Counted from the first letter of the stretch, positions 16,305 through 26,409 are shown. The stretch: 41,244 nt of DNA from JANWXD01 sp037446115 (GCA_037446115.1 JBBIJF010000036.1:1-41244), one strand, 5' to 3'. Numbers and translations: made by a program. The notes: generated by a model from the letters alone, not told the origin.

Positions 16305-16784
16305 ATGAAGCTGAGCTCTCCCGAGGAGTACGGCCTGCGCTGCCTGCTCCGCATGGCCCGCGCCGGCGCCAGCGTGACCATCCCGGAACTCAGCGAAGCC
16401 GAGGGACTCTCGGCCGCCAACGTCGCCAAGGTCATGCGCCTGCTTCGCCTGGCGGGTATCGTGGAAAGCGTCCGCGGCCCGGCGGGCGGCTACCGCCTGG
16501 CGCGCCCTCCCGAACAGATCACGGCCGCCGAGGCGCTGGAGGCGCTCGGCGAACGCCTGCTCACGGAGGATTTCTGCCGTAAACACGCCGGGCTTTCCGA
16601 AATCTGCGTCCACGCCGAGGACTGCTCCCTGCGCGCCCTGCTTTCCGCCATGCAAAACGCCCTCGACTCCCTGCTCGGCGCCACCACCCTCAGGGACCTG
16701 CTCGCCGACGAGCGCCGCGTCGCGGTGCAGCTGGCGACGCGCTTCCCCGGAGCCGCCGCACCCCGTGCGTTCCTCCCCGGTTAG
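16305..16784 (+). CDS. Rrf2-family regulator with an Fe-S cysteine triad (copy 1)
   Basis: 159-residue transcription factor of the Rrf2/IscR family. The winged helix covers about 1-70, with EEYGLRCLL at the start, a recognition helix near LSAANVAKVMRLLR and the wing GPAGGYRLARPP. The cluster-binding loop has C91-x9-C101-x5-C107. Classic IscR/NsrR use C-x5-C-x5-C, so the first spacing is longer here. It probably senses [2Fe-2S] or a related cluster, and so iron, oxygen or NO. It starts 18 bases after the ferredoxin gene and 28 bases before amrS. A paralogue with identical cysteine spacing ends the suf operon at 25091. It probably controls its own promoter through the dyad at 15980-16002. Confidence 0.88.
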   Translation: MKLSSPEEYGLRCLLRMARAGASVTIPELSEAEGLSAANVAKVMRLLRLAGIVESVRGPAGGYRLARPPEQITAAEALEALGERLLTEDFCRKHAGLSEICVHAEDCSLRALLSAMQNALDSLLGATTLRDLLADERRVAVQLATRFPGAAAPRAFLPG

Positions 16785-16812
16785 CGCGATACTGAAATCA
16801 GGAGGCGGCGCT

Positions 16813-17931
16813 ATGCCTGCGCTAGCCGAAGTCCTCGCCCAGCACGTGCGCGAAGGCGCGCCGGAGCTCTGGGAAGTCATTGACGACCGCAAGCGCATCC
16901 GCTGCTATGCCTGCGGGCATTGCTGTCCCATCCCCGAGGGCCAGCCCGGCGTTTGCAAGGTCCGCTTCAATCGCGACGGCAAACTCTACGTCCCCTGGGG
17001 CTACGTCGCCAGCGTGCAGTGCGATCCGATCGAAAAGAAACCGTTCTTCCACGTCCAGCCCGGCGCGCTGGCCTTCAGCTTCGGCATGCTCGGCTGCGAC
17101 TTGCACTGCTCGTATTGCCAGAACTGGGTCACTTCCCAGGCCATCCGCGACCCGCGCGCCGTCGCCCCCATCCGCCGCGTCACCCCCGAGGAGCTCGTCC
17201 GCTGGGCCGGGGAACTGGAGGCCGACGCCGTCATCAGCACCTACAACGAGCCGCTCATCACCTCCGAGTGGGCCGTCGCCATCTTCCAGGAAGCCCGCAA
17301 AGCCGGCTTGATGACCGGTTTCGTCTCCAACGGCAACGTCACACCGCGCGTGCTCGAATATCTGCGCCCCTGGACCGACCTCTACAAAGTCGACCTCAAG
17401 AGCTTCGACGACCGCCACTACCGCCTCCTCGGCGGCCGCCTCCAGCCCATCCTCGACGGACTTCGCCTCATCCACCAGATGGGCTTCTGGCTCGAAGTCG
17501 TCACCCTCGTGATCCCGGGCTTCAACGACTCCGATGAGGAGCTTCGGAAAATCGCCGAGTTCCTCGCCGGCATTTCCCCCGACATCCCCTGGCATGTCAC
17601 TGCGTTTCACAAAGACTACAAAATGCTCGATCCGGACAACACGCCGCCCGAGACGCTCATCCGGGCCGCCACCATCGGCCGGCAGGCCGGCCTGCACTAC
17701 GTCTATGCCGGCAACCTGCCCGGGCAGGTCGGGGATTTCGAAAACACGCGCTGCCCGCAGTGCCGTACGCTGCTCGTCAAACGCTACGGTTACCGCATCC
17801 TCGACTACCGCATCACCCCCGAGGGCGCCTGCCCGTCCTGCGCCACGCCGATCGCCGGCCGCTGGGGCCGCGGCTTCCGCCATCAGCTCACCGATCGCCC
17901 GCTGATCCCGCTGGCCCTGACCTGGTCGTGA
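16813..17931 (+). CDS. amrS: AmmeMemoRadiSam radical-SAM enzyme AmrS
   Basis: 372-residue radical-SAM protein. The [4Fe-4S]/SAM motif is C95-x3-C99-x2-C102 (GCDLHCSYCQNW). It is preceded by an N-terminal Cys-rich element, CYACGHCC and PGVCKVRFNRDG, and followed by a C-terminal zinc-ribbon-like pair (CPQC and CPSC near the end), all typical of AmrS. SAM-binding elements include ISTYNEPLITSEW and the VDLKSFDD strand. The family usually works with AMMECR1 and Memo proteins in a system of unknown product; neither is in the window. GGAGG at 16801 supports the ATG at 16813. Its nearness to a ferredoxin and an Rrf2 regulator suggests Fe-S-dependent control and a local electron donor. Confidence 0.9.
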   Translation: MPALAEVLAQHVREGAPELWEVIDDRKRIRCYACGHCCPIPEGQPGVCKVRFNRDGKLYVPWGYVASVQCDPIEKKPFFHVQPGALAFSFGMLGCDLHCSYCQNWVTSQAIRDPRAVAPIRRVTPEELVRWAGELEADAVISTYNEPLITSEWAVAIFQEARKAGLMTGFVSNGNVTPRVLEYLRPWTDLYKVDLKSFDDRHYRLLGGRLQPILDGLRLIHQMGFWLEVVTLVIPGFNDSDEELRKIAEFLAGISPDIPWHVTAFHKDYKMLDPDNTPPETLIRAATIGRQAGLHYVYAGNLPGQVGDFENTRCPQCRTLLVKRYGYRILDYRITPEGACPSCATPIAGRWGRGFRHQLTDRPLIPLALTWS

Positions 17932-17948
17932 TCGCCGCTCAGGACTGG

Positions 17949-17954
17949 TAGAAT
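17949..17954 (+). promoter_or_regulatory. -10-like TAGAAT before the lysR gene
   Basis: TAGAAT lies 34 bases before the ATG at 17989. A poor -35 (TCGTGA) sits 17 bases upstream, overlapping the amrS stop. It could give the LysR gene its own transcription. Confidence 0.3.
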
Positions 17955-17988
17955 AAGGACCAAAACCGGAGCCCCGCAGGGCCTTCGC

Positions 17989-18915
17989 ATGGACCTCGAC
18001 CAACTCCACACCTTCCTTGAAATCGTCCGGCTCAAAAGCTTCTCCAAAGCCGCTCAGACGGTCTACCGCACCCAGCCCGCCATCAGCGCTCAGGTCCGCC
18101 AGCTCGAACAGGAATTGAACACGACGTTGTTTGAACGCCTCGGCACCCGCATCGCCCTCACACCCGCCGGCAAAATCTTCGCCGAATACGCCGCGCAGAT
18201 CCTGGAACTCCGCCGCCGCGCCCAGGACGCCATCAACGAACTGGAACGCGTACCCCGCGGCGAACTCGTCATCGCCGCCAACGAAGCCACCTGCATCTAC
18301 GTCCTGCCCCAGGTCTTCTCCGATTACAAACAGCAGTTCCCCAACGTCCAGCTCCACGTGGACCGCTCCTACGGCGCGCGCGTCGTTGAAGCCGTGCTCG
18401 ACAACCAGGCCGACTTCGGCATCACCCAGCTCCCGGTCCAGGAGCGCCGCTTGCAAGTCGTCAGAATCCATTCCGACGAGATCCGCCTCATCGCCCCGCC
18501 CGGCCATCCCTTGGCCGCAAAAAGCGCCGTGGCGTGCCAGGATTTGCTGGGCCATCCGCTGCTGCTGCCCAAATCCGGCACCACGCGCGCCCGCCTCAAC
18601 GCCTGGATGGAGCTCGTCGAGGACGACGTGCAGATTTCCATGGAGCTGGACTCCACCGAAATGATCAAGCGCTTCGTGATCGCCGGACTGGGCGTTTCCT
18701 TCATGGCCGCCTCCCACTGCCGCGAAGAAGTGCAGGCCGGCAAGCTCGCCACCGTACCGCTGGCCCCCGAGCCCATGATCCGCCACCTCGGCCTCATCTA
18801 CCGTAAGGACAAAGCCCTCTCGAAGGCCGCCCTGGGCTTCATCGAGGCCGTCCTCCGGCATGCCGCCCCGGAGGCGGCCGTCCCAGCCCCGGTCTCGGGC
18901 ACGGCCCGCAGATGA
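17989..18915 (+). CDS. LysR-family transcriptional regulator
   Basis: 308-residue LTTR. The winged helix-turn-helix is residues 1-60 (LHTFLEIVRLKSFSKAAQTVYRTQPAISAQVRQLE). It is followed by a linker helix and two Rossmann-like effector subdomains: GELVIAANEATCIYVLPQVFSDYKQQFP and the central FGITQLPVQERRLQ. The body looks like the CysL/CbbR side of the family, but the effector cannot be read. Its position between the ferredoxin/AmrS unit and the suf operon hints at redox, sulfur or cysteine supply. LTTRs usually control a nearby gene, often divergent; here both neighbours run the same way, so the target is unclear. Confidence 0.9.
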   Translation: MDLDQLHTFLEIVRLKSFSKAAQTVYRTQPAISAQVRQLEQELNTTLFERLGTRIALTPAGKIFAEYAAQILELRRRAQDAINELERVPRGELVIAANEATCIYVLPQVFSDYKQQFPNVQLHVDRSYGARVVEAVLDNQADFGITQLPVQERRLQVVRIHSDEIRLIAPPGHPLAAKSAVACQDLLGHPLLLPKSGTTRARLNAWMELVEDDVQISMELDSTEMIKRFVIAGLGVSFMAASHCREEVQAGKLATVPLAPEPMIRHLGLIYRKDKALSKAALGFIEAVLRHAAPEAAVPAPVSGTARR

Positions 18916-18939
18916 TCACGATTCCGCCGCGAGTAGGTG

Positions 18940-18945
18940 GATAAT
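18940..18945 (+). promoter_or_regulatory. -10-like GATAAT close to a start codon
   Basis: GATAAT ends 10 bases before the ATG at 18956. The expected transcription start falls about 4 bases before the ATG, after an AGGGG that could not be fully transcribed as a ribosome site. No -35 is seen. Confidence 0.35.
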
Positions 18946-18955
18946 AGGGGTAGCG

Positions 18956-19303
18956 ATGCCCGTCGAAACCGTGAAACAGTCGGCCATCTTGATCCCGGTC
19001 GGCGACGCATTCCAGTTCTACCACTCTCTCGACGACGTCCCCCAACCCCTGCGGGCCCGACTCGCCGATCCCCGCTGGGAATTCGCCACCATCCTGATCG
19101 CCGACCGCCGCGGCCGCGACGAAATCAACAAGGCCCTCAAGGGCCACCCCGGCGCACTCCCCCTGCGTTTCCTCAAAGGAGCGGCACGGCCGTTTTCCTT
19201 TTCGCCCCGGCCCCGCTCCTGCTCGCGGGGCCGCCTCTGGCTCGCCGCAGGTATCGCTTTGGCCTTGGCCTCTGCCGCTTCCTTGCTGCTGGTGGGACGC
19301 TAA
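18956..19303 (+). CDS. Small C-terminally anchored membrane protein of unknown function
   Basis: 115-residue protein of no family that I recognise. Residues 1-75 are a soluble domain with SAILIPVGDAFQFYHSLDDVP and WEFATILIADRRGRDEINKAL. Residues 76-93 are basic and Ser/Arg/Pro-rich. Residues 94-113 are one hydrophobic helix (LWLAAGIALALASAASLLLVG) ending almost at the C-terminus, so it would be tail-anchored with the domain in the cytoplasm. The ATG at 18956 follows GATAATAGGGG; in-frame codons further upstream overlap the lysR end and are Arg/Pro-rich. It stands between lysR and the suf operon with no sign of cotranscription with suf. Confidence 0.6.
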   Translation: MPVETVKQSAILIPVGDAFQFYHSLDDVPQPLRARLADPRWEFATILIADRRGRDEINKALKGHPGALPLRFLKGAARPFSFSPRPRSCSRGRLWLAAGIALALASAASLLLVGR

Positions 19304-19363
19304 GTCGCTGTCCAGGCCCGGCTTGGCACACTTCCCGCCGGGTTCTTGCGCGTTCGACCGCTT

Positions 19364-19396
19364 AATCTTGACTTGACAGTATAGATTGGCTACCCT
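19364..19396 (+). promoter_or_regulatory. suf promoter with Rrf2-like operator dyad
   Basis: A 24-base imperfect dyad runs 19364-19387: AATCT-tg-ACT-tgac-AGT-at-AGATT, in which 8 of 10 arm positions are symmetric. Its TTGACT left half resembles the half-site of IscR-type Rrf2 operators. TTGACT (19368-19373) with TACCCT (19391-19396) at 17-base spacing is the best promoter pair. The operator would then overlap the -35 and spacer, a repressor position. Control by the Rrf2 protein encoded at the end of the suf operon is the likeliest reading. Confidence 0.5.
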
Positions 19397-19448
19397 GAAG
19401 AAGGCGGCCGGGAATGCCAAGGCCGGCACCGCTCAATTCGAGGAGACC

Positions 19449-20894
<1,446 letters not shown>

Positions 20895-20934
20895 GACCGC
20901 AGGCAACACCATTCACTCAGGGAAGAGACACAGA

Positions 20935-21705
<771 letters not shown>

Positions 21706-21719
21706 AGGGAGCGCATCCG

Positions 21720-23021
21720 ATGGCAGTCGGCCTCAAAGAAGCTCAGGACCTTTGGACCGGAAACTTCCTCGAGACGGAGCGCCGCCTCCGTGACCGCCAG
21801 CCCCGCTGGCTTCGAGAGCTGCGCGCCGAGGCCTGGGAACATTTCCGCAACCTGGGCTTTCCCATGACCAAACACGAAGAATGGAAGTACACCAACGTCG
21901 CACCCCTCGCGCGGACGTCCTTCTTGCCGGCGCCCGCCGCGCGGCTCGCCGCCCTGCCGGCTACTGAACCCGCCGGCCCGCGCCTGGTCTTCATCAACGG
22001 CCGCTTCGACCCGGAGCTGTCCTCGCCGTCCTTGCCGGCCGGCCTCCGTGCCGGCAGCCTGCGCGAGGCGCTGTCCCGCGACGACCTTGCCGCCCATCTG
22101 GCCCGCTACGCCCGCTTCGACCGGCAGCCCTTCGTCGCTCTCAACACGGCCCTCTTCGAAGACGGCGCCCTCGTTGAAATCGCCCGCGGCACCGTCATCG
22201 AGCAGCCCCTCTGGCTGGTTCATCTGGCTTTGCCAGCCCCGCAACCGTCCGTTTCCCATCCCCGCGTCCTCATTCTCGCGGGCGAGCAGAGCCAGGCCTC
22301 CATCATCGAAACCTACGCCGCCGCCGCGGATGGGGTCGTCTTCACCAACGCCGTCACGGAGCTGGCCGCCGCCCAGGACGCCGTGATCGAGCACTACCGG
22401 ATCCAGCAGGAGCCGCCCTCCTTCTATCACATCGCCACGGTGCAGTATTACCAGGGCCGCGGCGCGAGCATCCTCTCTCACAACGTCGTTTTCGGCGGCG
22501 GACTGGTCCGCAATGACGTCAACTCCGTCCTGCACGGCGAGGGCGCCGAGTGCATCCTCAACGGACTTTACCTCGCCTCCGGCGAACAGCACGTGGACAA
22601 CCACACCGCCCTCGATCACGCCCAGCCCCACACCAGCAGCCGCGAGTTCTACAAGGGCGTCCTGGACGGCAAGGCGACCGGCGTGTTCAACGGCAAAATC
22701 ATCGTCCGTCCGGGAGCCCAGAAGACCGACGCCATCCAGAGCAACAAGAACCTGCTGCTTTCGACCGAAGCGTCCATCAACACCAAACCGCAGCTGGAAA
22801 TCTACGCCGACGACGTCCGCTGCACCCACGGCGCCACCGTCGGCCAGCTCGACGAAGAGGCCGTCTTTTATCTCCGCACGCGGGGCATCCCGCGCGACAC
22901 CGCACGCGAACTGCTCACCTTTGCGTTTGCAGCCGACGTCCTCGGCCGCATGAAGGTGACCGCCGTGCGGGAACAACTGGAACGGGAACTCTTCCGGAGG
23001 CTACGTCCCTCCGGCGACTGA
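21720..23021 (+). CDS. sufD: Fe-S assembly protein SufD
   Basis: 433-residue partner of SufB in the scaffold complex. The N-terminal helical region has EEWKYTNVAPLAR. The beta-helix core has HNVVFGGGLVRNDVNSVL and FYKGVLDGKATGVFNGKI. The C-terminal CTHGATVGQLDEEAVFYLRTRGI carries the His linked to iron or cluster handling. Sequence identity to SufB is limited to the C-terminal half, as usual. The chosen ATG has AAGGGAG 9 bases upstream; a GTG at 21702 in frame overlaps the sufC stop and is less likely. Confidence 0.95.
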   Translation: MAVGLKEAQDLWTGNFLETERRLRDRQPRWLRELRAEAWEHFRNLGFPMTKHEEWKYTNVAPLARTSFLPAPAARLAALPATEPAGPRLVFINGRFDPELSSPSLPAGLRAGSLREALSRDDLAAHLARYARFDRQPFVALNTALFEDGALVEIARGTVIEQPLWLVHLALPAPQPSVSHPRVLILAGEQSQASIIETYAAAADGVVFTNAVTELAAAQDAVIEHYRIQQEPPSFYHIATVQYYQGRGASILSHNVVFGGGLVRNDVNSVLHGEGAECILNGLYLASGEQHVDNHTALDHAQPHTSSREFYKGVLDGKATGVFNGKIIVRPGAQKTDAIQSNKNLLLSTEASINTKPQLEIYADDVRCTHGATVGQLDEEAVFYLRTRGIPRDTARELLTFAFAADVLGRMKVTAVREQLERELFRRLRPSGD

Positions 23022-23032
23022 GGCGAGACGCC

Positions 23033-24304
23033 ATGAACCCCACAGGGACCGAGGTTGCAGCCGCCGCCGGTGGCCGCACACCCCGCGAGTTCAATGTGTG
23101 GCGCATCCGGGAAGACTTCCCCGTGCTGCGCCAGACCGTCCACGGCAAGCCGCTCGTCTACCTGGACAATGCGGCCACCACCCAAAAGCCGCGCGCCGTG
23201 ATCGCCGCCCTGGAGCACTTCTACACCGCCGACTGCTCCAACGTGCACCGCGGCGTACACCTGCTCAGCGAGCGCGCCACCGCCGCCTACGAGGAGGCCC
23301 GCCGCAAGGTCCAGCGCTTCCTCAACGCGGCTTCCGAGCGCGAGGTCATCTTCGTCCGCGGCACCACCGAAGCCATCAACCTCGTCGCCCACAGCTTCGG
23401 CCGCCCGCGCCTCGGGCCCGGCGATGAAGTGCTCCTCACCCACATGGAGCACCACTCCAACATCGTCCCCTGGCAGCTGCTTTGCCAGGAAACGGGCGCC
23501 CGGCTCCGCGTCGCCCCCATTGACGACCGCGGCGAACTCATCTTCGAGGAGTTCGAGCGCCTGCTCGGCCCCCGCACGCGCATCGTCGCCGTGGCCCACG
23601 TCTCCAACGCCCTCGGCACCGTCAACCCCGTTCGCCGTATCATCGAGGCGGCGCATGCCCGCGGCCTCCCCGTCCTGGTGGACGGCGCCCAGGCCGCCGC
23701 ACACATCCGGCTGGACGTCCAGGCCCTCGACTGCGATTTCTACGCCTTCTCCGGCCACAAGCTGTACGGCCCCAACGGCATCGGCGTGCTCTATGGGAAG
23801 GCCGCCTGGCTCGAGCAGATGCCGCCTTATCAGTCCGGCGGCGACATGATCCGCACCGTCACCTTTGAGAAAACCACCTTCAACGAACTGCCGTGGAAAT
23901 TCGAGGCCGGCACGCCGAACATCGCCGGCGCGATCGGCCTTGGCGCCGCCCTGGATTACTTGGACGGCGTCGGCCTCGAAAACGCCGCCACCTGGGAGCA
24001 GGAGCTGCTCGCCTACGCCACCCGGCGCATCGCCTCCGTGCCCGGCGTGCGCCTCATCGGCACGGCCCGGGAAAAGGCCGCCGTGCTCTCCTTCGTGTTG
24101 GAAGGCGTTCACCCCCACGACGTCGCCACCATCCTCGATCGCCAGGGCGTGGCGGTCCGGGCCGGACACGTGTGCGCCCAGCCGGTGATGGAACGCTTCG
24201 GCGTGCCCGCCATCACCCGCGCCAGCTTCGCCTTCTACAACACGCCCGAGGAGGTGGACGCCCTCATCGCCGCCTTGCACAAGGTCCGGGAGATTTTCCG
24301 CTGA
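23033..24304 (+). CDS. sufS: Cysteine desulfurase SufS
   Basis: 423-residue PLP enzyme that takes sulfur from cysteine for Fe-S assembly. YLDNAATTQKP (43-53), THMEHHSNIVPW (136-147) and VDGAQAAAH (216-224) form the PLP pocket. The Schiff-base lysine is Lys243 in SGHKLYGPNGIG. The persulfide-carrying Cys381 is in RAGHVCAQPVM, with the short loop of group II (SufS) enzymes. About 20 residues precede the usual SufS start and are Ala/Gly-rich. The stop TGA shares a base with the sufU ATG (TGATG), so the desulfurase and its sulfur acceptor are translationally coupled. Confidence 0.97.
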   Translation: MNPTGTEVAAAAGGRTPREFNVWRIREDFPVLRQTVHGKPLVYLDNAATTQKPRAVIAALEHFYTADCSNVHRGVHLLSERATAAYEEARRKVQRFLNAASEREVIFVRGTTEAINLVAHSFGRPRLGPGDEVLLTHMEHHSNIVPWQLLCQETGARLRVAPIDDRGELIFEEFERLLGPRTRIVAVAHVSNALGTVNPVRRIIEAAHARGLPVLVDGAQAAAHIRLDVQALDCDFYAFSGHKLYGPNGIGVLYGKAAWLEQMPPYQSGGDMIRTVTFEKTTFNELPWKFEAGTPNIAGAIGLGAALDYLDGVGLENAATWEQELLAYATRRIASVPGVRLIGTAREKAAVLSFVLEGVHPHDVATILDRQGVAVRAGHVCAQPVMERFGVPAITRASFAFYNTPEEVDALIAALHKVREIFR

Positions 24305-24747
24305 TGGAGGAATTGCGCAACCTCTACCAGGAAGTCATCGTGGACCACAGTCGCCGCCCCCGGAATTTTCGCGCCATCGCCGACCCGAGCGCCACCGCCG
24401 AAGGCTACAACCCCCTGTGCGGCGACAAGGTCACGCTCTACCTGAAGCTGGACGGAGACGTGATCCGCGATGTGGCGTTCCAGGGCTCCGGTTGCGCCAT
24501 CTCCACCGCCTCGGCCTCCCTGCTCACCGAAACCCTCAAGGGCAAAACGACCCGCGAGGCCCAGGCCCTCTTCGACAGTTTTCACAAGCTCGTCACCGCA
24601 TCCGGCCCCGCCGGCAAAGAGCTCGGCAAACTGGCCGTCCTCGCCGGCGTCCGTGAGTACCCCATGCGCGTGAAGTGCGCCACCCTGGCTTGGCATACCC
24701 TGCGCGCCGCCCTCAAAGGCGAACGCCGGCCGGTTTCCACGGAGTGA
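24304..24747 (+). CDS. sufU: Sulfur-transfer protein SufU
   Basis: 147-residue U-type partner of SufS. The Bacillus SufU zinc site is Cys, Asp, Cys, Cys; the matching residues here are C39 and D41 (NPLCGD), C64 (GSGCAISTAS) and C125 (VKCATLAW). Zn-dependent SufU accepts persulfide from the desulfurase, in place of SufE. The operon therefore follows the Gram-positive-like SufS-SufU plan. It has the insert seen in SufU (about 95-118) that true IscU scaffolds lack. It overlaps sufS by one base and is followed 3 bases later by the sufT-like gene. Confidence 0.95.
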   Translation: MEELRNLYQEVIVDHSRRPRNFRAIADPSATAEGYNPLCGDKVTLYLKLDGDVIRDVAFQGSGCAISTASASLLTETLKGKTTREAQALFDSFHKLVTASGPAGKELGKLAVLAGVREYPMRVKCATLAWHTLRAALKGERRPVSTE

Positions 24748-24750
24748 ACT

Positions 24751-25083
24751 ATGGAAGACAACGCCGCCAAGACCGAAACCCAGAGCCTCCAGGACCAGGT
24801 GATCGCAGCGCTGCGCACCTGCTACGACCCGGAAATCCCGGTCAACATCTACGACCTCGGGCTCGTCTACGAGGTCCGCGTCAACCCCGATAATTCCGTC
24901 TACATCAAAATGACGCTCACCGCCCCGAACTGCCCGGTCGCCGGCTCGCTGCCCGAACTGGTCCGCCAGCGCGTCGCCGCTGTACCCGGCGTCGCGGATG
25001 CCCAGGTGGAGCTGACCTTCGATCCGCCCTGGAGTCCGAACAACATGTCCGATCTGGTAAAACTGCAACTGGGGCTGCTGTGA
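24751..25083 (+). CDS. SufT-like MIP18/DUF59 protein
   Basis: 110-residue protein of the MIP18/DUF59 family, linked to Fe-S cluster maturation or transfer to target proteins. Diagnostic strings are CYDPEIPVNIYDLGLVY (24-40), the TAPNCPVA motif with its conserved Cys, and the final FDPPWSPNNMS. It is compact and lacks extra domains, like the SufT proteins found in suf operons of Bacilli and Actinobacteria. It is 3 bases after sufU and 7 bases before the second Rrf2 gene, so it is inside the operon. Confidence 0.9.
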   Translation: MEDNAAKTETQSLQDQVIAALRTCYDPEIPVNIYDLGLVYEVRVNPDNSVYIKMTLTAPNCPVAGSLPELVRQRVAAVPGVADAQVELTFDPPWSPNNMSDLVKLQLGLL

Positions 25084-25090
25084 GGGCGGC

Positions 25091-25579
25091 ATGAAGTTTA
25101 CTTCCCACGAAGAGTACGGGCTCCGCTGCCTGCTCCAGATCGGGCGCCGCGGTCGCAGTGTGGGCGTCACGATTCCGGAGATCAGCCGCGCCGAGGGCCT
25201 TTCCACCGCCTACACCGCCAAGCTGCTGCGCATCCTGCGCAACGCCGGCTTCCTGAAGAGCGCGCGCGGCCAGGCGGGCGGCTATACCCTGGCGCGACCG
25301 CCCGAGCAGATCATCATCGGCGATGTGCTGGCCGAACTCGGAGGCCGGCTCTTTGAAGGGGATTTCTGCGAGCGCCACTCCGGGCAGGAACCCTGTTGCA
25401 CCCACTCCAGCGATTGCTCCATCCGTTCCCTGTGGACCACGGTTCAGACGGCCGTAGACCGCGTTCTCAGCCGCACGACCCTCCAGGACCTTCTGCAGGC
25501 CGAAGACTCCGCCTGCCCCCCGCAGACCCCTCTGGTCCACATCCGTCCCTCCGGCCCCCGGCGGGCTGAAGTTCTCTAG
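25091..25579 (+). CDS. Rrf2-family regulator of the suf operon (copy 2)
   Basis: 162-residue Rrf2/IscR-type regulator with winged helix in the first 70 residues (EEYGLRCLLQIGRRG, TAKLLRILR, the wing GQAGGYTLARPP). The cysteine triad is C93-x9-C103-x5-C109, the same spacing as in the regulator at 16305, with an extra Cys102 beside Cys103. The two proteins share EEYGLRCLL and the wing, and are clear paralogues. As the last gene of the suf operon it is the best candidate for an Fe-S-sensing autoregulator acting on the dyad at 19364-19387. Its C-terminus has a Pro-rich tail missing from copy 1. Confidence 0.88.
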   Translation: MKFTSHEEYGLRCLLQIGRRGRSVGVTIPEISRAEGLSTAYTAKLLRILRNAGFLKSARGQAGGYTLARPPEQIIIGDVLAELGGRLFEGDFCERHSGQEPCCTHSSDCSIRSLWTTVQTAVDRVLSRTTLQDLLQAEDSACPPQTPLVHIRPSGPRRAEVL

Positions 25580-25603
25580 CCATTCTGCCGATCGGTTCCT
25601 GCG

Positions 25604-25954
25604 ATGGATCGTCGCAGCGAGCCTCGCTACGCCGCCTCCGGGCCGGCAGAAGTCACCCTTCTCGGAGATCACCCGGTCTCCCTGCAAGGGCGCGTCCTCA
25701 ACCTCTCCGGGCGTGGCATGCGCGTCTGGCTCCCCCAGGCTGCCCCCGTGGGTGCGCCCGTGCGCGTGGACCTCGAGGGGGCAATGTTCCTGGGCGAAGT
25801 CTGCTACTGCAACCCTGACGGAGACGGCTACGCGGTCGGCTTCCAGCTCGAGCACGTCCTCTCCATGTCGGACGAACTCGCCGCGCTCATGCGCGCCCTC
25901 AAGCAGACCGAGGTCCAGCCCGTGCCCAAGACGCCGCCCGCCGCGACCGAGTAA
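25604..25954 (+). CDS. PilZ-domain protein
   Basis: 116-residue protein made mostly of one PilZ domain, a cyclic-di-GMP receptor fold. The expected binding motifs are present: an RRSEPRY stretch at 3-9 (R-x3-R) and NLSGRGMRV (N-x-S-x2-G) at about 33-41. The end is Pro/Thr-rich. The presence of both motifs favours true c-di-GMP binding. It has no neighbour that reveals its target; it follows the suf operon by 24 bases but may be read separately. The cellular process cannot be inferred. Confidence 0.85.
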   Translation: MDRRSEPRYAASGPAEVTLLGDHPVSLQGRVLNLSGRGMRVWLPQAAPVGAPVRVDLEGAMFLGEVCYCNPDGDGYAVGFQLEHVLSMSDELAALMRALKQTEVQPVPKTPPAATE

Positions 25955-26044
25955 CCGCGCCGCCGGCCGGACCGTCCCGGGTCACCCTCCCGCAAGCCCT
26001 CCCGTTTCCATTTGTCAATTCCGCCGCGCCGCACCACCGTTCTG

Positions 26045-26053
26045 TGCTATCTT
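26045..26053 (+). promoter_or_regulatory. Extended -10 promoter before rpsO
   Basis: TG-C-TATCTT fits an extended -10 (TGn plus a TATAAT-like hexamer, four of six matches). It lies 51 bases before the rpsO ATG. AAGGAG at 26086-26091 is a probable ribosome site, although 13 bases from the ATG. Confidence 0.45.
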
Positions 26054-26104
26054 GGTACTGAGTAAAAGCGAGAGTACGAGACGACAAGGAGCATTCACTC
26101 TAGG

Positions 26105-26374
26105 ATGGCACTGGCGCCAGAAGCCAAGAACCAGCTGATCAGCAAGTTCCGGATCCACAAAAAAGATACCGGTTCGCCGGAAGTCCAGGTGGCGATCCTC
26201 AGCAAACGGATCGCCGAGCTGACCGAGCACTTCAAAGTGCACAAAAAGGATTTCCACTCCCGGCGCGGCTTGCTGTCGCTGGTGGCGCGGCGCCGCAAGC
26301 TGCTGAAGTATCTTAAGGGCCGCAGCCCGGAACGGTATCAGGCTCTCATTCAGCAACTGGGTCTCCGCCACTAG
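26105..26374 (+). CDS. rpsO: 30S ribosomal protein S15
   Basis: 89-residue ribosomal protein that binds 16S rRNA early in assembly. The family pattern is complete: HKKDTGSPEVQVAILSKRI, LTEHFKVHKKDFHSRRGL and LVARRRKLLKYL. The usual bacterial length is 88-90. It is followed by pnp, the classic rpsO-pnp order. In many bacteria S15 represses its own translation through leader structure; the 50-base leader here was not resolved into such a fold. Confidence 0.98.
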   Translation: MALAPEAKNQLISKFRIHKKDTGSPEVQVAILSKRIAELTEHFKVHKKDFHSRRGLLSLVARRRKLLKYLKGRSPERYQALIQQLGLRH

Positions 26375-26381
26375 GGCGCAT

Positions 26382-26409
26382 GCTCCCGGGCAGGAGCGGG
26401 CGAGAGCCC
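26382..26409 (+). other. Two adjacent hairpins after rpsO
   Basis: GCTCC-CGGGCA-GGAGC (26382-26397) is followed at once by GGGC-GAGA-GCCC (26398-26409), which has a GNRA tetraloop. No T-run follows, so this is more likely a processing or stability element between rpsO and pnp than a terminator. Confidence 0.5.

Noticed and set aside
16822..18861. 679-codon frame antisense to amrS and lysR
   Set aside because: Shadow of two clear genes, low-complexity Gly/Ala/Asp/Glu translation.
19386..19448. Upstream TTG start for sufB
   Set aside because: It falls inside the predicted promoter and operator; the ATG at 19449 has a ribosome site and the usual N-terminus.
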